Origin: Prolixibacteraceae bacterium
GTDB lineage: Bacteria > Bacteroidota > Bacteroidia > Bacteroidales > Prolixibacteraceae
Length of the DNA: 64,000 bases
Assembly (NCBI GenBank): GCA_019459525.1
Contig: JAIBEY010000049.1
Span: 16,861-80,860 of the forward strand
Direction: 5' to 3'
The notes beneath the pieces were generated by a model. The model ran no database searches. It saw only the letters and a program-made list of their open reading frames with translations, and was not told where the DNA came from. Position 1 is the first letter of the stretch. Each line of letters begins with the position of its first letter. The position numbers and the translations under genes are program-made. Below, piece after piece: positions 51,832 to 61,328 of the stretch.

Positions 51832-52932
51832 ATGGAAGATAAACTGATTACCCTTGCTTCTTTACCATATTCCAAGGCCGAAATACTGAGATCGTTGCTG
51901 GAATCGGAAGGTATTGACTGTTTGCTCGAAAATGTTGGTTTTCTTCAGGATGCTATGGATACCGGGGTTCAGATCCGTGTTCGTGAACAAGATGCCCGTC
52001 AGGCTTTTCCTGTCCTGGAAAAAATGCTGGGCAAAGTGTTTAACGATCAAACAAAACGCGAAAACTACGTGCTGGTGCCCATCGATTTTTCGACTTACTC
52101 GCTGAAAGCGGCTCTGGTTGGGTTTGACATCGCTGAAAAGCTGGAATCGAAGATGGTGCTGTACCATTCGAGCCCGCAACCCGAGTTTCTGACTATCCCT
52201 TATTCGGACGTAATTGTATATGATTCGGCACTTTTCCTGAATTATGAAATGACCGAAAAAGCGACCACCAAAAAATTTGAGGAATTCCTCAGCAAGCTTA
52301 CTTCGCGAATTGATTATCACCGGTGGAAAAAAGCCCGTCCGGAGTACATCGTTAAAGTTGGTGAGGCCGAAGACGATATTATTTCTTATACCCAGATCCA
52401 TCCGCCAAAACTGATTGTAATGGGCGTTCGGGGAGGCGATGCACAGGCTGGCGATTTTCTGGGATCGACCACCGCCAGTGTGATCTTTAATACTAAAGTC
52501 CCGGTGCTGGCTATTCCCGAAAAAGCCTCCGACGATTGGCTAAAGAGTTTCAAAAAAGTAGTTTACGCCACCAATTTTGAGGCACACGATTTTGTGGCCA
52601 TCGATAAATTACTGAAACTGATGAAACCGTTCGAAACCAAAGTGGTTTGTTTGCATGTGAACCAGGGAAACAACGGCGGTTTGGATGAAGCGATGCTCGA
52701 AGGAATGCGTGAGGCTCTTTGCGAAAAATATCCGGATGCCGGTTTCGATTGCCAGTTGATTCACCAGGAAAACCTTTCGGAAGCTATCGATCAGTTTATT
52801 CAGGAAAACCAGATTGATGTGCTGGCCCTGACAACGCACCGCCGGAACATGATCACCCGGCTTTTTAATCCGGGAGTTGCCCGTCAATTGGTGCTGCATA
52901 CCCGAACTCCCCTGCTGATTTTCCACGAATAA
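51832..52932 (+). CDS. Universal stress protein with N-terminal DUF2007-like domain
   Basis: 366 residues. Residues about 1-65 resemble the DUF2007 'signal transducing' domain (LPYSKAEILRSLLESEGIDCLL). Two USP domains follow (about 75-225 and 235-366). The first has the nucleotide-binding-type ending IVMGVRGGDAQAGDFLGST followed by VPVLAIP; the second lacks a clear G-x2-G-x9-G motif and ends TPLLIF. Tandem USPs bind ATP or act as stress dimers. The fusion with DUF2007 is unusual. A strong terminator follows. Confidence 0.85.
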   Translation: MEDKLITLASLPYSKAEILRSLLESEGIDCLLENVGFLQDAMDTGVQIRVREQDARQAFPVLEKMLGKVFNDQTKRENYVLVPIDFSTYSLKAALVGFDIAEKLESKMVLYHSSPQPEFLTIPYSDVIVYDSALFLNYEMTEKATTKKFEEFLSKLTSRIDYHRWKKARPEYIVKVGEAEDDIISYTQIHPPKLIVMGVRGGDAQAGDFLGSTTASVIFNTKVPVLAIPEKASDDWLKSFKKVVYATNFEAHDFVAIDKLLKLMKPFETKVVCLHVNQGNNGGLDEAMLEGMREALCEKYPDAGFDCQLIHQENLSEAIDQFIQENQIDVLALTTHRRNMITRLFNPGVARQLVLHTRTPLLIFHE

Positions 52933-52955
52933 GAGATTTGGAAGTATGACATAAA

Positions 52956-53013
52956 AGAGGCTGTCTCAAAAGTCAATATACTCGCTGAACCAAGGACTTT
53001 TGAGACAGTCTCT
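52956..53013. terminator. Bidirectional 19-bp hairpin terminator
   Basis: AGAGGCTGTCTCAAAAGTC pairs with GACTTTTGAGACAGTCTCT (one G-U), 20-nt loop, T-rich 3' side, between the convergent USP and GH127-like genes. Confidence 0.85.
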
Positions 53014-53037
53014 TCTTTTAGTTCCGGAAGTCCGGTT

Positions 53038-54921
53038 TTAATCTTTGTGCTCGCGGGTATCGTACAACTGCGGAAGCCACACTTTAAAATTCGGGTGACC
53101 TTCTTTAGAATATCCGGCCGAAGCATAATCGCACAGAACCACCGAAATGGGTTTACCTCCTCCTTCGGCATACGATTCAGGCATAAAAGAAGCTTTAAAT
53201 GACATCCAGATCTCCGGATTCTTTGGCACCACGGGTTCCAGTTCTATAAAGCCGTTCTGATCGGCCAACGGTTTGATAACCGATTCGAGAGCTGGTTCGG
53301 CAAAACGTGCATCACGCGACAGCAAAACAGGCCCTCTCCGGATAGCCATATGCTCAGGAGTTTCACCCTGGCTAACGACCCTCCCGCGCATATCCAGGGT
53401 AAGGTCAACTACATCGCCTGATTTCCAGGTACGTTTAATGGTTGCATAACTGCCCGGCTTAAAATCACGAACAGGTTCACCATTTACGGTCAGGGTTGAG
53501 TGGGCGCTCCATCCCGGAATTCTTACCGAAACAGTCATGTCTTCTGATTTTTCCACTTCCACTTTTAAGCTTATTTTCCCGGAAACCGGATAATCGGTTT
53601 TCTGGACAAGTTCTATTTTTTGTTTTCCGGGGGTCTGCAACGTGTAAGCGCCATCAGCAAAAAAGTTGACCTGAATTCCCTTTTCAGCCGACATTACTGC
53701 GGTGAGCGGAAAGGTAAACAGCCCTCGCGGACCGCTTGCAACGCAGCAATTCAATCCCATGCCACATTGTTCGGTTCCCTCCAGCCGTTGTCCGGAAAGC
53801 GGGGTGTATTTGGCCCAGTCGGAGCCATCGGGTTTCATCGAACCCAGCAGTGCGTTGTAATAGGTTTCTTCAATGGCATCGGCATATTTGGCCTCGCCGG
53901 TCATTCGGAGCAACTGCTGGCTTAACTTGATCCAGGTAGCTGTTACGCAAGTTTCCTGATAATGGAAAACCGGATGTGTTTGATGATCGTTTCCATGAAA
54001 CCAGCATTCGACCGACGAGCCTGATCCGGCAATGTTGATTTCAGTTTCGTGGATACTTTCCCAGGTTTTTTCAACGGCATTCTTGTATTCGGGTTTACCG
54101 GTTAGTCGGTACAACTCCAGCAATCCTTCGTAACACGACATCATTTCGTATGCTTTTTGTCCTTGTTCAGCGCCATACCAATTGACTTTGGGTTTGGGGA
54201 AACGCTCTGCAACAGGAACCGAAGCCTTCGAAATGAGCTGCGGCCCATCAGGAGTTTCCCACTGGCGAATGATTTCCTCGGCAAATGCCAGGTATTTTTT
54301 GTCGCCCGTCCGCGAATAAAGCTGGCAAACGGGTTCCAGAACCGACGATGCCGCCATGCCGCGGTGATTGCCCATTTTTACAATCAGCAGGTTACGGTCT
54401 TTGAGCTCTTTCATCAGGTGGTCGGCAACCAGGGTAGCAGCTTTCAGTGCCTTTTGTTCTCGGGTGAGGTCGTAATAAGCCAGCAATCCGAGCATACAAT
54501 ATTTGCGGCCCCAGATGTCCCAGCTTATCAAATGTTTGTCGTCGGCATAATTCCCGATATAGCCATCGGGAGTTTGGGAGGCAATCAGTCCGTCAACGGC
54601 CTGGTCGAGCATTTTCTTCAACTCCGTTTCGGGACGGTAACGGTAAGCCAAAACGGCTGAGGTAAACCATTTTCCCCAGAATTCGCTTTGCCAGCAACTG
54701 GTTTCGGTGCGGTTATTAAACGGGGCAACCAATCGGTTAACATCTTGTTTAAGAATACGATTGGCGTATGATGCATCGAGTTTCTGGCCGACAAAACCGT
54801 TGATTTTTACTGCTTTTGCAGCCGACAAGTGGTCGTTGGCAACAGGAACTACTTTGGATTGAGCCCTGACTTGGCCAACCCATAAAACAATACAAATTAG
54901 AAATGCTGAAAATCTGATCAT
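53038..54921 (-). CDS. GH127-like beta-L-arabinofuranosidase family protein
   Basis: 627 residues from the ATG at 54921, where a signal peptide (MIRFSAFLICIVLWVGQVRAQ) begins; the longer open frame would overlap the GH92 gene. (alpha/alpha)6 barrel of the DUF1680/GH127 type. The zinc/catalytic set of this family is visible: Glu and Cys in YQETCVTATW (about 323-325 of the short form) and the Cys-Cys pair in GLNCCVASGPRG, where one Cys is the nucleophile in HypBA1. It probably removes terminal L-arabinofuranose or a similar sugar in the periplasm. Last gene of the - strand glycosidase group. Confidence 0.82.
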   Translation of the reverse strand: MIRFSAFLICIVLWVGQVRAQSKVVPVANDHLSAAKAVKINGFVGQKLDASYANRILKQDVNRLVAPFNNRTETSCWQSEFWGKWFTSAVLAYRYRPETELKKMLDQAVDGLIASQTPDGYIGNYADDKHLISWDIWGRKYCMLGLLAYYDLTREQKALKAATLVADHLMKELKDRNLLIVKMGNHRGMAASSVLEPVCQLYSRTGDKKYLAFAEEIIRQWETPDGPQLISKASVPVAERFPKPKVNWYGAEQGQKAYEMMSCYEGLLELYRLTGKPEYKNAVEKTWESIHETEINIAGSGSSVECWFHGNDHQTHPVFHYQETCVTATWIKLSQQLLRMTGEAKYADAIEETYYNALLGSMKPDGSDWAKYTPLSGQRLEGTEQCGMGLNCCVASGPRGLFTFPLTAVMSAEKGIQVNFFADGAYTLQTPGKQKIELVQKTDYPVSGKISLKVEVEKSEDMTVSVRIPGWSAHSTLTVNGEPVRDFKPGSYATIKRTWKSGDVVDLTLDMRGRVVSQGETPEHMAIRRGPVLLSRDARFAEPALESVIKPLADQNGFIELEPVVPKNPEIWMSFKASFMPESYAEGGGKPISVVLCDYASAGYSKEGHPNFKVWLPQLYDTREHKD

Positions 54922-54952
54922 GGTATTTAGGTTTGGTTGATGTTTTAAACGG

Positions 54953-57214
54953 TTATTCCATTTTTTCGGCTGAAGGTGGTGCATCGTTCACCGAAGCGCC
55001 CCAGTTACGGTTCGCTTTTGGCCCCATTTGCAGGACCAGTTTCCCTCCCGAAATCAGCTCAGTGTGAGGGAACCAGGGTTTGCTCCAGGTTTTTCCGTTC
55101 AGTGTGGCCGATTGGATGTATTTGTTTTCGGCTGAATTGTTAACAGCTTCCACCTCAAAGAATTTACCATTGCCCAAATCCATTTTTACCTTGTCGAACA
55201 TCGGGCTGCCAATGTTGTAAACAGGCATTCCGGGAGTTACCGGGTAAAAACCCATGTACGAGAACACCACAAACGATGTCAGCCCGCCGCCGTCTTCATC
55301 GCCGGGAATTCCCATTAAATCGTTGCGGAACCACTGGTTGAGCAGGGCGCGGATGCGTTTTTGCGTTTTCCAGGGCTGGCCGGCATAATTGTACAAGTAC
55401 GGAATGTGCAGCGAAGGTTCGTTGGCCATAGTAAACTGGCCCACATTTCCGGTTTGGTCGGGTAGCTGGGCATAAAAGCCGTATTTGCTTTTTCCCAGCG
55501 GGGCGGCAAACATCTCATCCAGTGCCGACACAAATTTTTCGGAGCCGCCGGTTAAGCTGATCAGGTCTTTCACATTGTGCTGCACGTCCCAGCGATACGT
55601 CCAGGCGTTGTTTTCGTCGTAATAATCGCGTGCGCCGATTCCTCCGGAAAAAACATAATCAAACGGCTGAATAAATTTTCCGTCGCTGTCTTTCGGGTGA
55701 AAGAAACCGGTTTCGGGATGGAACAGGTTGCGGTAATTGTAGGACTGTTTCAGGAAATGCCGGTAATCATCCGTTTTCCCGAGATCTTTGGCAAGTTGCG
55801 ACAAACACCATTCGTCGTAGGCCGTTCCGAGGGTGACCGCCACCGGTTGGCGCTTTTCAAAGCCGTGTACTTCCGGATTGGTTTCTTTTTCGCCCTCTTT
55901 CAGCGCCGGAATGTACCCGTGTTCTTTATAAAACTGATCGAGTTTACCGGCTGGTTTGCCCGACCACGGCGACAGGGTTTTTTCGGTAATGGCGCCTTTG
56001 CAGGCCAGGTAAGCTTTCTCCAGATCGAAACCTTTTAAGCCTTTGCGGTGGGCATCAATGACCGAAGCCACCCCGTGATTGGAATTCATTTTGCGGCCAT
56101 CGCCTGCCACATCGGGGAAAGTAGGCCACCACGGACGTTCCATCTGTTCGGTCATTCGAACAAACGAATTCAGAATATTTTCTTCTTTTTCAGGATCGAG
56201 CAAAATGCGTAGCGGGTGGTGTGCGCGATACGAATCCCAGATCCAGTCGTCGGTGAAAAAAGGTGTTCCGTTGTCGCTGTGCACCTTGCGGTCGAAGGCG
56301 CTGTAATAGCGGCCGTCTTCCGAAATACACACCGGACGTTCGAAAGTGCGGTAAAGCGAGGTGTAGAAAATCGACTTTTCATTATCGGAGTTTCCGCTCA
56401 CTGCAATTTTACCCAGCGATTCGTTCCAGATTTGGCGCCCTTTTTCCTGAAGCGTTTTTAAATCGGCACCTGCTACTTCGCGTTCCAGGTTTTTTTGTGC
56501 CTGGGCTTCGTCGATAAACGAAATTCCGTAGCGCACGCGGACAGTTTTAGTGCCTTTCCCGAATTTCAGCACAACACTGGCATTTTTCCCTGAAGCCTCA
56601 GCCCCGCCCGTCAGTTTATTGTCCTGAAGTACGGAACTGCTTTCGGGAGCCTGATCCGGTTTCAGGTAAATGAAAACGCGGGTATTGTTTGCAATCTGTT
56701 GAAATCCGGCAACAGCTTTCCCGTCCCATTTCAGCGCCCCGTTTCCGGAAGTCACCACCAGATACGATGGATTCTCTGGCTTGAAATCAAATTCATACAA
56801 CGCCGACTGGTGCGACAGGCCAAAACGCACTTCGGTTTGTTGCTCGTCCAAGTAAACAGAATACGAATAAGGTGTCAGCTTTTCCTGGTCGTAGCTGAAC
56901 GAAATGATGGGTTTCAGCTTTTTTTCATCGCCCTGGAACGGACTCAGGCCAAAAATTGAACCTTCGCGGTGGGTGGCTACCAGCACGGGAAACCCTTTCA
57001 GCAAATCGCCGGTATAATCGCTGCGGTTGGGATAAACCCGCAACAAACTGTTGGGCAGATGAACGGTTGGGAAAGTTGGGACCAGCAAATGGCTGATGCT
57101 CCCGATATACGGATTGACATAGTCAACCGGCTGCTTCTGCGCCGAAACACCGGTTGCAATTCCGCAAAGCATGAGCGAAAGGCCGAACTTGCGGATTGAT
57201 GGAATGAATCTCAT
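54953..57214 (-). CDS. GH92 family alpha-mannosidase
   Basis: 753 residues with a signal peptide (GIATGVSAQ). N-terminal beta-sandwich (about 25-230) and (alpha/alpha)6 catalytic domain. Family landmarks: FTDDWIWDSYRAHHPL, FDYVFSGGIGARDYYDENNAW, catalytic Glu in MANEPSLHIPYLYNY and GIPGDEDGGGLTSFVVF, where the paired Asp residues act as base and metal ligand. Calcium-dependent exo-alpha-mannosidases of this family trim mannans or N-glycans. Linkage specificity cannot be read here. Co-transcribed with GH43 and GH127-like genes (gaps of 22-31 bp). Confidence 0.9.
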   Translation of the reverse strand: MRFIPSIRKFGLSLMLCGIATGVSAQKQPVDYVNPYIGSISHLLVPTFPTVHLPNSLLRVYPNRSDYTGDLLKGFPVLVATHREGSIFGLSPFQGDEKKLKPIISFSYDQEKLTPYSYSVYLDEQQTEVRFGLSHQSALYEFDFKPENPSYLVVTSGNGALKWDGKAVAGFQQIANNTRVFIYLKPDQAPESSSVLQDNKLTGGAEASGKNASVVLKFGKGTKTVRVRYGISFIDEAQAQKNLEREVAGADLKTLQEKGRQIWNESLGKIAVSGNSDNEKSIFYTSLYRTFERPVCISEDGRYYSAFDRKVHSDNGTPFFTDDWIWDSYRAHHPLRILLDPEKEENILNSFVRMTEQMERPWWPTFPDVAGDGRKMNSNHGVASVIDAHRKGLKGFDLEKAYLACKGAITEKTLSPWSGKPAGKLDQFYKEHGYIPALKEGEKETNPEVHGFEKRQPVAVTLGTAYDEWCLSQLAKDLGKTDDYRHFLKQSYNYRNLFHPETGFFHPKDSDGKFIQPFDYVFSGGIGARDYYDENNAWTYRWDVQHNVKDLISLTGGSEKFVSALDEMFAAPLGKSKYGFYAQLPDQTGNVGQFTMANEPSLHIPYLYNYAGQPWKTQKRIRALLNQWFRNDLMGIPGDEDGGGLTSFVVFSYMGFYPVTPGMPVYNIGSPMFDKVKMDLGNGKFFEVEAVNNSAENKYIQSATLNGKTWSKPWFPHTELISGGKLVLQMGPKANRNWGASVNDAPPSAEKME

Positions 57215-57236
57215 GGTTATTTATTTTTAGTTGGTT

Positions 57237-58805
57237 TTATTCAGGAAATTTGTAACTCATTTTTACGGAAGAGAATGCGCCCGATTCGCCTGCTTTTCCA
57301 TCAACAACGATTCCGGTTCGCATGGCAACTCCCCATTGAGGCAGGAAGCTGGCATCGACCGAATAGTCGTTTTGCACTTTTACCGGTAGCCAGTTTTTCT
57401 GATCGGTGGTGTAGTAGAACTGGTATATGCGACCATGCGTGGCTTTAAGCTTCAGCGAAACCGCTGCATTTTCAGGAACCGGAATTTCGGCAAGGGTTTC
57501 TTTGATTCCGTTTTTGATTTGAAAAAGGACCAGATTGGAACGGCTGGCCACGAATGCCACCAGGTTTTTTGAATTTCCGTAAACGCCAATGCCGCTTAAT
57601 GCGGCTGTTTTCTCAGCGGGTTCTGCTTCGAACGAATAATTTCCGGTTTTGGGGCTCATTCCGGCAAAGGCAATTCCATCAGCAGCTACCCCGACGGTTA
57701 TTACTCCTTTTTGGATGTTGAGTGCGGGTTGGGGTTTCGTTAAATCCCACTGCCACAACTTCAGGTTTTTGCTTGTCGAAAAATCATCGGCATAAACCGA
57801 ATCGCGAACCTGTTGGGTGTGGGGGAAGGGCATTGGGGCGACGACCGAAGGGGTGTTCCCGTTTTTAAAGCGGGGCCATTGGGAGGTTTCATCCCACACC
57901 AATTCGTCGAGCAAACCCTGACGGCCGATGTATTCGAAGTCGGTGGCATGGTATGCGTGGTAGAGGTAAAAGTAGCGGTTGTCGGGCGTGGTTACCAGCG
58001 TTCCGTGGCCGGTACATTTCCATACCTCGCTGCCTTGTAGTATGGGCTCCGGAAACTGTTCCCAGCCGGTCTTCAGGTTTTTGGAACGCGAAACCATCAC
58101 CCGGTAGTCGCAACGGTTATCGCAACATCCGCCAACTGAATACAGCAAGTAGTAATATTGGCCGTGTTTGACGAGGCATTGGCCTTCATCGCCTGCGCCT
58201 TTCCAGCCCTGGTCGAAACGGGTCAGGCTGAAATGTTCGCCAACCAGCGAAAGGCCATCGGCACTTAATTCGGATGCCAAAATCTCGATGGGTCGTCCTT
58301 TGGTCAGTCCGTAGGCTTTCCAACTGATATACCTTTTCTGGTCGTCGTCCTGAAACACAAACCCGTCGATGGCTTCGTTTCCCCACTCGATGATGATGCC
58401 GTGGTCGGTAAATCCTTTCCGGAGGTCTTTGGTGGTGGCTACACCAATACACGACACGTGGTCGCTTTTGCGTTTGGCGGTATAATACACGTAAAAGGTG
58501 CCGTTGTGGTAGTAAAGTTCGGGTGCCCAAAAGTTCTCCGAAGTCCAGGCCGGTTGTTCGTTAAAAATGGAGCCAATCTGTTTCCAGTTGACCAGATCGG
58601 TTGATTCGTAAAGCGGATAATTGGGCGCAAAATCGGAAGTGGTTCCGGCGGCATAATACATGTTCCCCACACGAATAACTGACGGATCGGGAAAATCGCC
58701 CGGAATAACCGGATTTTGGTAGGTACCCGGTGTTTGGCTTTGCCCGGCGAAAGGCAGACCGATGAATAGGATACACCATAAAAAAAGCAGCTTGAATGGT
58801 CTCAT
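57237..58805 (-). CDS. GH43 family glycosidase
   Basis: 522 residues, signal peptide (IGLPFAGQSQ). Five-bladed propeller (about 25-320) with the catalytic base Asp in GDFPDPSVIR, the pKa-tuning Asp in EAIDGFVFQDD and the acid Glu in GAGDEGQCLVK. A cysteine cluster (GGCCDNRCDYRV) follows the acid. C-terminal beta-sandwich (about 340-522, DUF1349-like appearance). Family 43 cleaves alpha-L-arabinofuranosides or beta-xylosides; with the GH127-like enzyme, an arabinose-containing glycan is a reasonable guess. Confidence 0.88.
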   Translation of the reverse strand: MRPFKLLFLWCILFIGLPFAGQSQTPGTYQNPVIPGDFPDPSVIRVGNMYYAAGTTSDFAPNYPLYESTDLVNWKQIGSIFNEQPAWTSENFWAPELYYHNGTFYVYYTAKRKSDHVSCIGVATTKDLRKGFTDHGIIIEWGNEAIDGFVFQDDDQKRYISWKAYGLTKGRPIEILASELSADGLSLVGEHFSLTRFDQGWKGAGDEGQCLVKHGQYYYLLYSVGGCCDNRCDYRVMVSRSKNLKTGWEQFPEPILQGSEVWKCTGHGTLVTTPDNRYFYLYHAYHATDFEYIGRQGLLDELVWDETSQWPRFKNGNTPSVVAPMPFPHTQQVRDSVYADDFSTSKNLKLWQWDLTKPQPALNIQKGVITVGVAADGIAFAGMSPKTGNYSFEAEPAEKTAALSGIGVYGNSKNLVAFVASRSNLVLFQIKNGIKETLAEIPVPENAAVSLKLKATHGRIYQFYYTTDQKNWLPVKVQNDYSVDASFLPQWGVAMRTGIVVDGKAGESGAFSSVKMSYKFPE

Positions 58806-58833
58806 TGGATTGGTTTCATGATTGAATGCTTGA

Positions 58834-59946
58834 TTATTTCGGAGAATTCAGGAATACGGTTTTTCCGGTTTTGGCCGATTCGCGGGCGGCATCCAGAATT
58901 TGTACCACCTGAACATTGTTTTCGAGTGAATAAACGCCATAGCTTGGTACGCTGATTTTACCTTTTAGCACATCCGAAAAATAGGTGAACGGATCTTCGT
59001 AAACCGCCACATCGGCCGCGGTTATCTGCTCCTGTTTTTCGGCAGGCATCCCTTTTCCCCTGACGCGCATAAGGGTTTTATCAACAGTAACGATACTGCC
59101 GCTGCTGCCGTAAATTTCCATGTCTTTGCGGCTAAACGGCCAGTTCCACGAGGCCTGGATGATACATTGCGATTCGGGATAAGTTACAATAATGGTGGCA
59201 TCGTCGTCCACTTTGGGGTAAATTTCGGGTTTAAACTGCCGGGTGACTGCGGTAACTGAAATGGGTTTTTCGCCTTTGGTCAGGGCGGTCATCAGGTTGG
59301 CGCCGTAGCAACCAAAATCAACGATAGCGCCCCCTCCGTTCAATACCGGGTCGGTGAGCCAGTCGAGGAAAACCTTGTCGCAGCCAATTTCTTTTGGCCC
59401 CTGGTGCCCGTCGTGGATGACCACTTTCCGGAGTGTGCCTACAAAATTATCGTTGTGCACCAGCTTGAACGATTGCGCGGTGGTTGGATACCAGGAAGTT
59501 TCGTAATCGGTAAGCAGGTGGATGTTGTTCTTTTTGGCGAGTTCGGCCATTCGTTGGGCATGTTGCATGTTTACGGCCAGCGGTTTTTCAACCATCACAT
59601 GGATGCCGCGCGGAGCACAGGCTTCAACAACGGCGAGGTGGTCGTAGATTGAGCCGAATGCGACAACCGCTTCGGGCTTTACGGCGTCGAGCATTTGGGC
59701 CAAATCCGAATAAATCAGGTCTGCTGCGAACTTGTACTTTACCGATAATTTCTGTGCCAACTCCCGGTTGGTTTCGAAAACCCCCACCAGTTGAAAATCG
59801 CCTTTATCGGGCCGTCCAAGTATAAAAGAAATGTGTCCGTGGGTCATTCCGGCAACAGCCAGGCGGATGGGCTTTTGTGCTGTTGCTGCCTGAAATAAAA
59901 ACAAAGCAGGTAAAAGCAAAAATAAGATTCCGAATTTGGTTTTCAT
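58834..59946 (-). CDS. Exported Gfo/Idh/MocA-family oxidoreductase
   Basis: 370 residues with a Sec-type signal (FLFQAATAQ). Rossmann domain from about residue 25 (RLAVAGMTHGHISF), EKP motif VMVEKPLAVN near residue 117, and a C-terminal alpha/beta domain with DFGCYGANL. There is no twin-arginine motif, unlike the enzyme at 12976. Substrate is unknown; it is the first gene of the glycosidase group (29-bp gap to GH43) and may modify sugars released by those enzymes. Confidence 0.85.
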   Translation of the reverse strand: MKTKFGILFLLLPALFLFQAATAQKPIRLAVAGMTHGHISFILGRPDKGDFQLVGVFETNRELAQKLSVKYKFAADLIYSDLAQMLDAVKPEAVVAFGSIYDHLAVVEACAPRGIHVMVEKPLAVNMQHAQRMAELAKKNNIHLLTDYETSWYPTTAQSFKLVHNDNFVGTLRKVVIHDGHQGPKEIGCDKVFLDWLTDPVLNGGGAIVDFGCYGANLMTALTKGEKPISVTAVTRQFKPEIYPKVDDDATIIVTYPESQCIIQASWNWPFSRKDMEIYGSSGSIVTVDKTLMRVRGKGMPAEKQEQITAADVAVYEDPFTYFSDVLKGKISVPSYGVYSLENNVQVVQILDAARESAKTGKTVFLNSPK

Positions 59947-60298
59947 GATTTTAGTTGTGGATTAGGTTTATTTGCTATTGAACCATCCAAAGTTATAAAA
60001 AAACACATCGATCGGAATTGTCGTTGCCGGGCTTTGCCCCCGGAATTGTTTTCGGCCGGTCACGGGCCGGAGAATCCGTTGCACTTTGGTCGTTTCACTT
60101 GTTAAAACCTACTGTTCATCACGAATTTCGACTGGTTCAAATAATAGTTGGGTGGTCTCGTTTATTTATTTGGCATTCTGTTGTAACTTACTTAATGTTT
60201 AAGTCTTTACGGTTGATTTCATGCCCTTCTTTAGAATCATTCCTGAAAAGATTTGAATCCGAAATAACTCAATTATTCATCATTTAAACCCGTAAAGT
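59947..60298. other. 350-bp intergenic region with two GC-rich hairpins
   Basis: CCGGGCTTTGCCCCCGG (60027-60043) and CGGCCGGTCACGGGCCGG (60053-60070) are short inverted repeats of a type often dispersed in such genomes. The rest is AT-rich leader between divergent transcription units. No convincing gene; the open frame through the hairpins is a by-product of their GC content. Confidence 0.55.
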
Positions 60299-61000
60299 AT
60301 GTCAACTACAACCGACTACAACGAACTGTTGCCCGTAATTATGGCCATCAAAACGGCTGATGTGTTAACTCCCAACATGCCTATAGACGTGTTAGTACAG
60401 GAAGCCGAAAACCTCTACCACTGGTGCAAAGACGACCAGCAAGCCTTAACTAAAGTTGGTCTCGACTGGAATTTGGTACTCGGCTTACCTGTTCGTTCGG
60501 GTGCCTGCCGCGAAGCCCAATCGCTGTGGATTAAAGAGCGCAATACCCGGCAGCAAGCCGAACAGGACTGGAAAAATCAGGCTCCCGCGGCCTTCGACCT
60601 TCGCGACCAACTGATTCACTCGTTCAGGTTTGCTTTCCGTAAACACGACGGATTACTTACCCGCGTTGACGAGATTGCCCAGGGCGATACCAACTCCGAC
60701 ATGGTGCAGGATTTGAACGACCTCGCTGTACTTGGCAAATCGAACACCGATCTGCTGGCGGCTATTAACTTCGACTTGAGCTTGCTCGATCAGGCTGCCG
60801 ATTTAGCCGACCGCATGGGCGACTTGCTGGGCGCCACCAATGGCGAACGCAAAACCGTTAGCGAAGCGATGGTGATTCGCGATCAGGCTTATACCTTCCT
60901 GAAACAAGCGGTTGACGAAATACGCGAATGCGGCAAGTTCGTTTTCTGGCGTAACCCCGACCGGATGAAAGGGTATGTGAGCGATTATCACAAACATTAA
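60299..61000 (+). CDS. Conserved hypothetical helical protein
   Basis: 233 residues, no signal peptide and no membrane helix. Almost entirely alpha-helical with a long charged stretch (about 80-115) and a C-terminal KFVFWRNPDRMKGYVSDYHKH. I recognise the general type as an uncharacterised Bacteroidota protein but no domain or function. It stands alone and is followed directly by the CCCGGG array, which begins 19 bp after its stop. Confidence 0.75.
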   Translation: MSTTTDYNELLPVIMAIKTADVLTPNMPIDVLVQEAENLYHWCKDDQQALTKVGLDWNLVLGLPVRSGACREAQSLWIKERNTRQQAEQDWKNQAPAAFDLRDQLIHSFRFAFRKHDGLLTRVDEIAQGDTNSDMVQDLNDLAVLGKSNTDLLAAINFDLSLLDQAADLADRMGDLLGATNGERKTVSEAMVIRDQAYTFLKQAVDEIRECGKFVFWRNPDRMKGYVSDYHKH

Positions 61001-61018
61001 ATCAGGGAGAACTGACAT

Positions 61019-61134
61019 CGTCCCGGGACGACCATATTTCGCCCGGGGCATTGATATTTACTCCCGGGACGGCTTTACAACGCCCGGGACGTAAAAAAAC
61101 AAGCCCGGGGCGGCGAAAAAACGCCCGGGGCAAG
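61019..61134. repeat. Array of six CCCGGG palindromes at 20-21 bp spacing
   Basis: CCCGGG occurs at 61022, 61042, 61063, 61083, 61104 and 61124: intervals 20, 21, 20, 21, 20, close to two helical turns each. Each is part of a longer unit CCCGGG-[AG]-[CG]; the first is a 12-bp palindrome CGTCCCGGGACG. Linkers are AT-rich and differ (ACCATATTTC, ATTGATATTTACT, TAAAAAAACAAG). The spacing is not a multiple of three, so this is not a coding repeat. The remaining sequence 61135-61299 is AT-rich with no gene. Confidence 0.85.
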
Positions 61135-61299
61135 CAACGGCGGGCGTTTTCGCTCAAAAGAGCAAAAAGAAAAAAGCTACAAATAGCTTTGATCTATAAA
61201 CATAACCGATTACTTTTAAAGCTTTAAAAATAAACACCAACAGCGGGCCGGAGCAATAGGAAAAACAAAAAAGTACTGAAAACTTTCCTCTAGCTGCTA

Positions 61300-61313
61300 G
61301 TTGTGCACAATTT
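61300..61313. repeat. Left core of cassette-like unit A
   Basis: GTTGTGCACAATTT upstream of the gene at 61329; inverted partner AAACTGTGCACAAC at 61971-61984 right after its stop (13 of 14 positions complementary). Confidence 0.65.
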
Positions 61314-61328
61314 AAAAGAGCGTTTCAT

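Noticed and set aside
60018..60287. 89-codon + strand open frame upstream of the 60299 gene
   Set aside because: Runs through two GC-rich inverted repeats and has no family features; composition explains the open frame.
61019..61134. CRISPR array
   Set aside because: Repeat units are only ~8 bp with ~12-bp linkers and no cas genes are present; period is 20-21 bp, too short.
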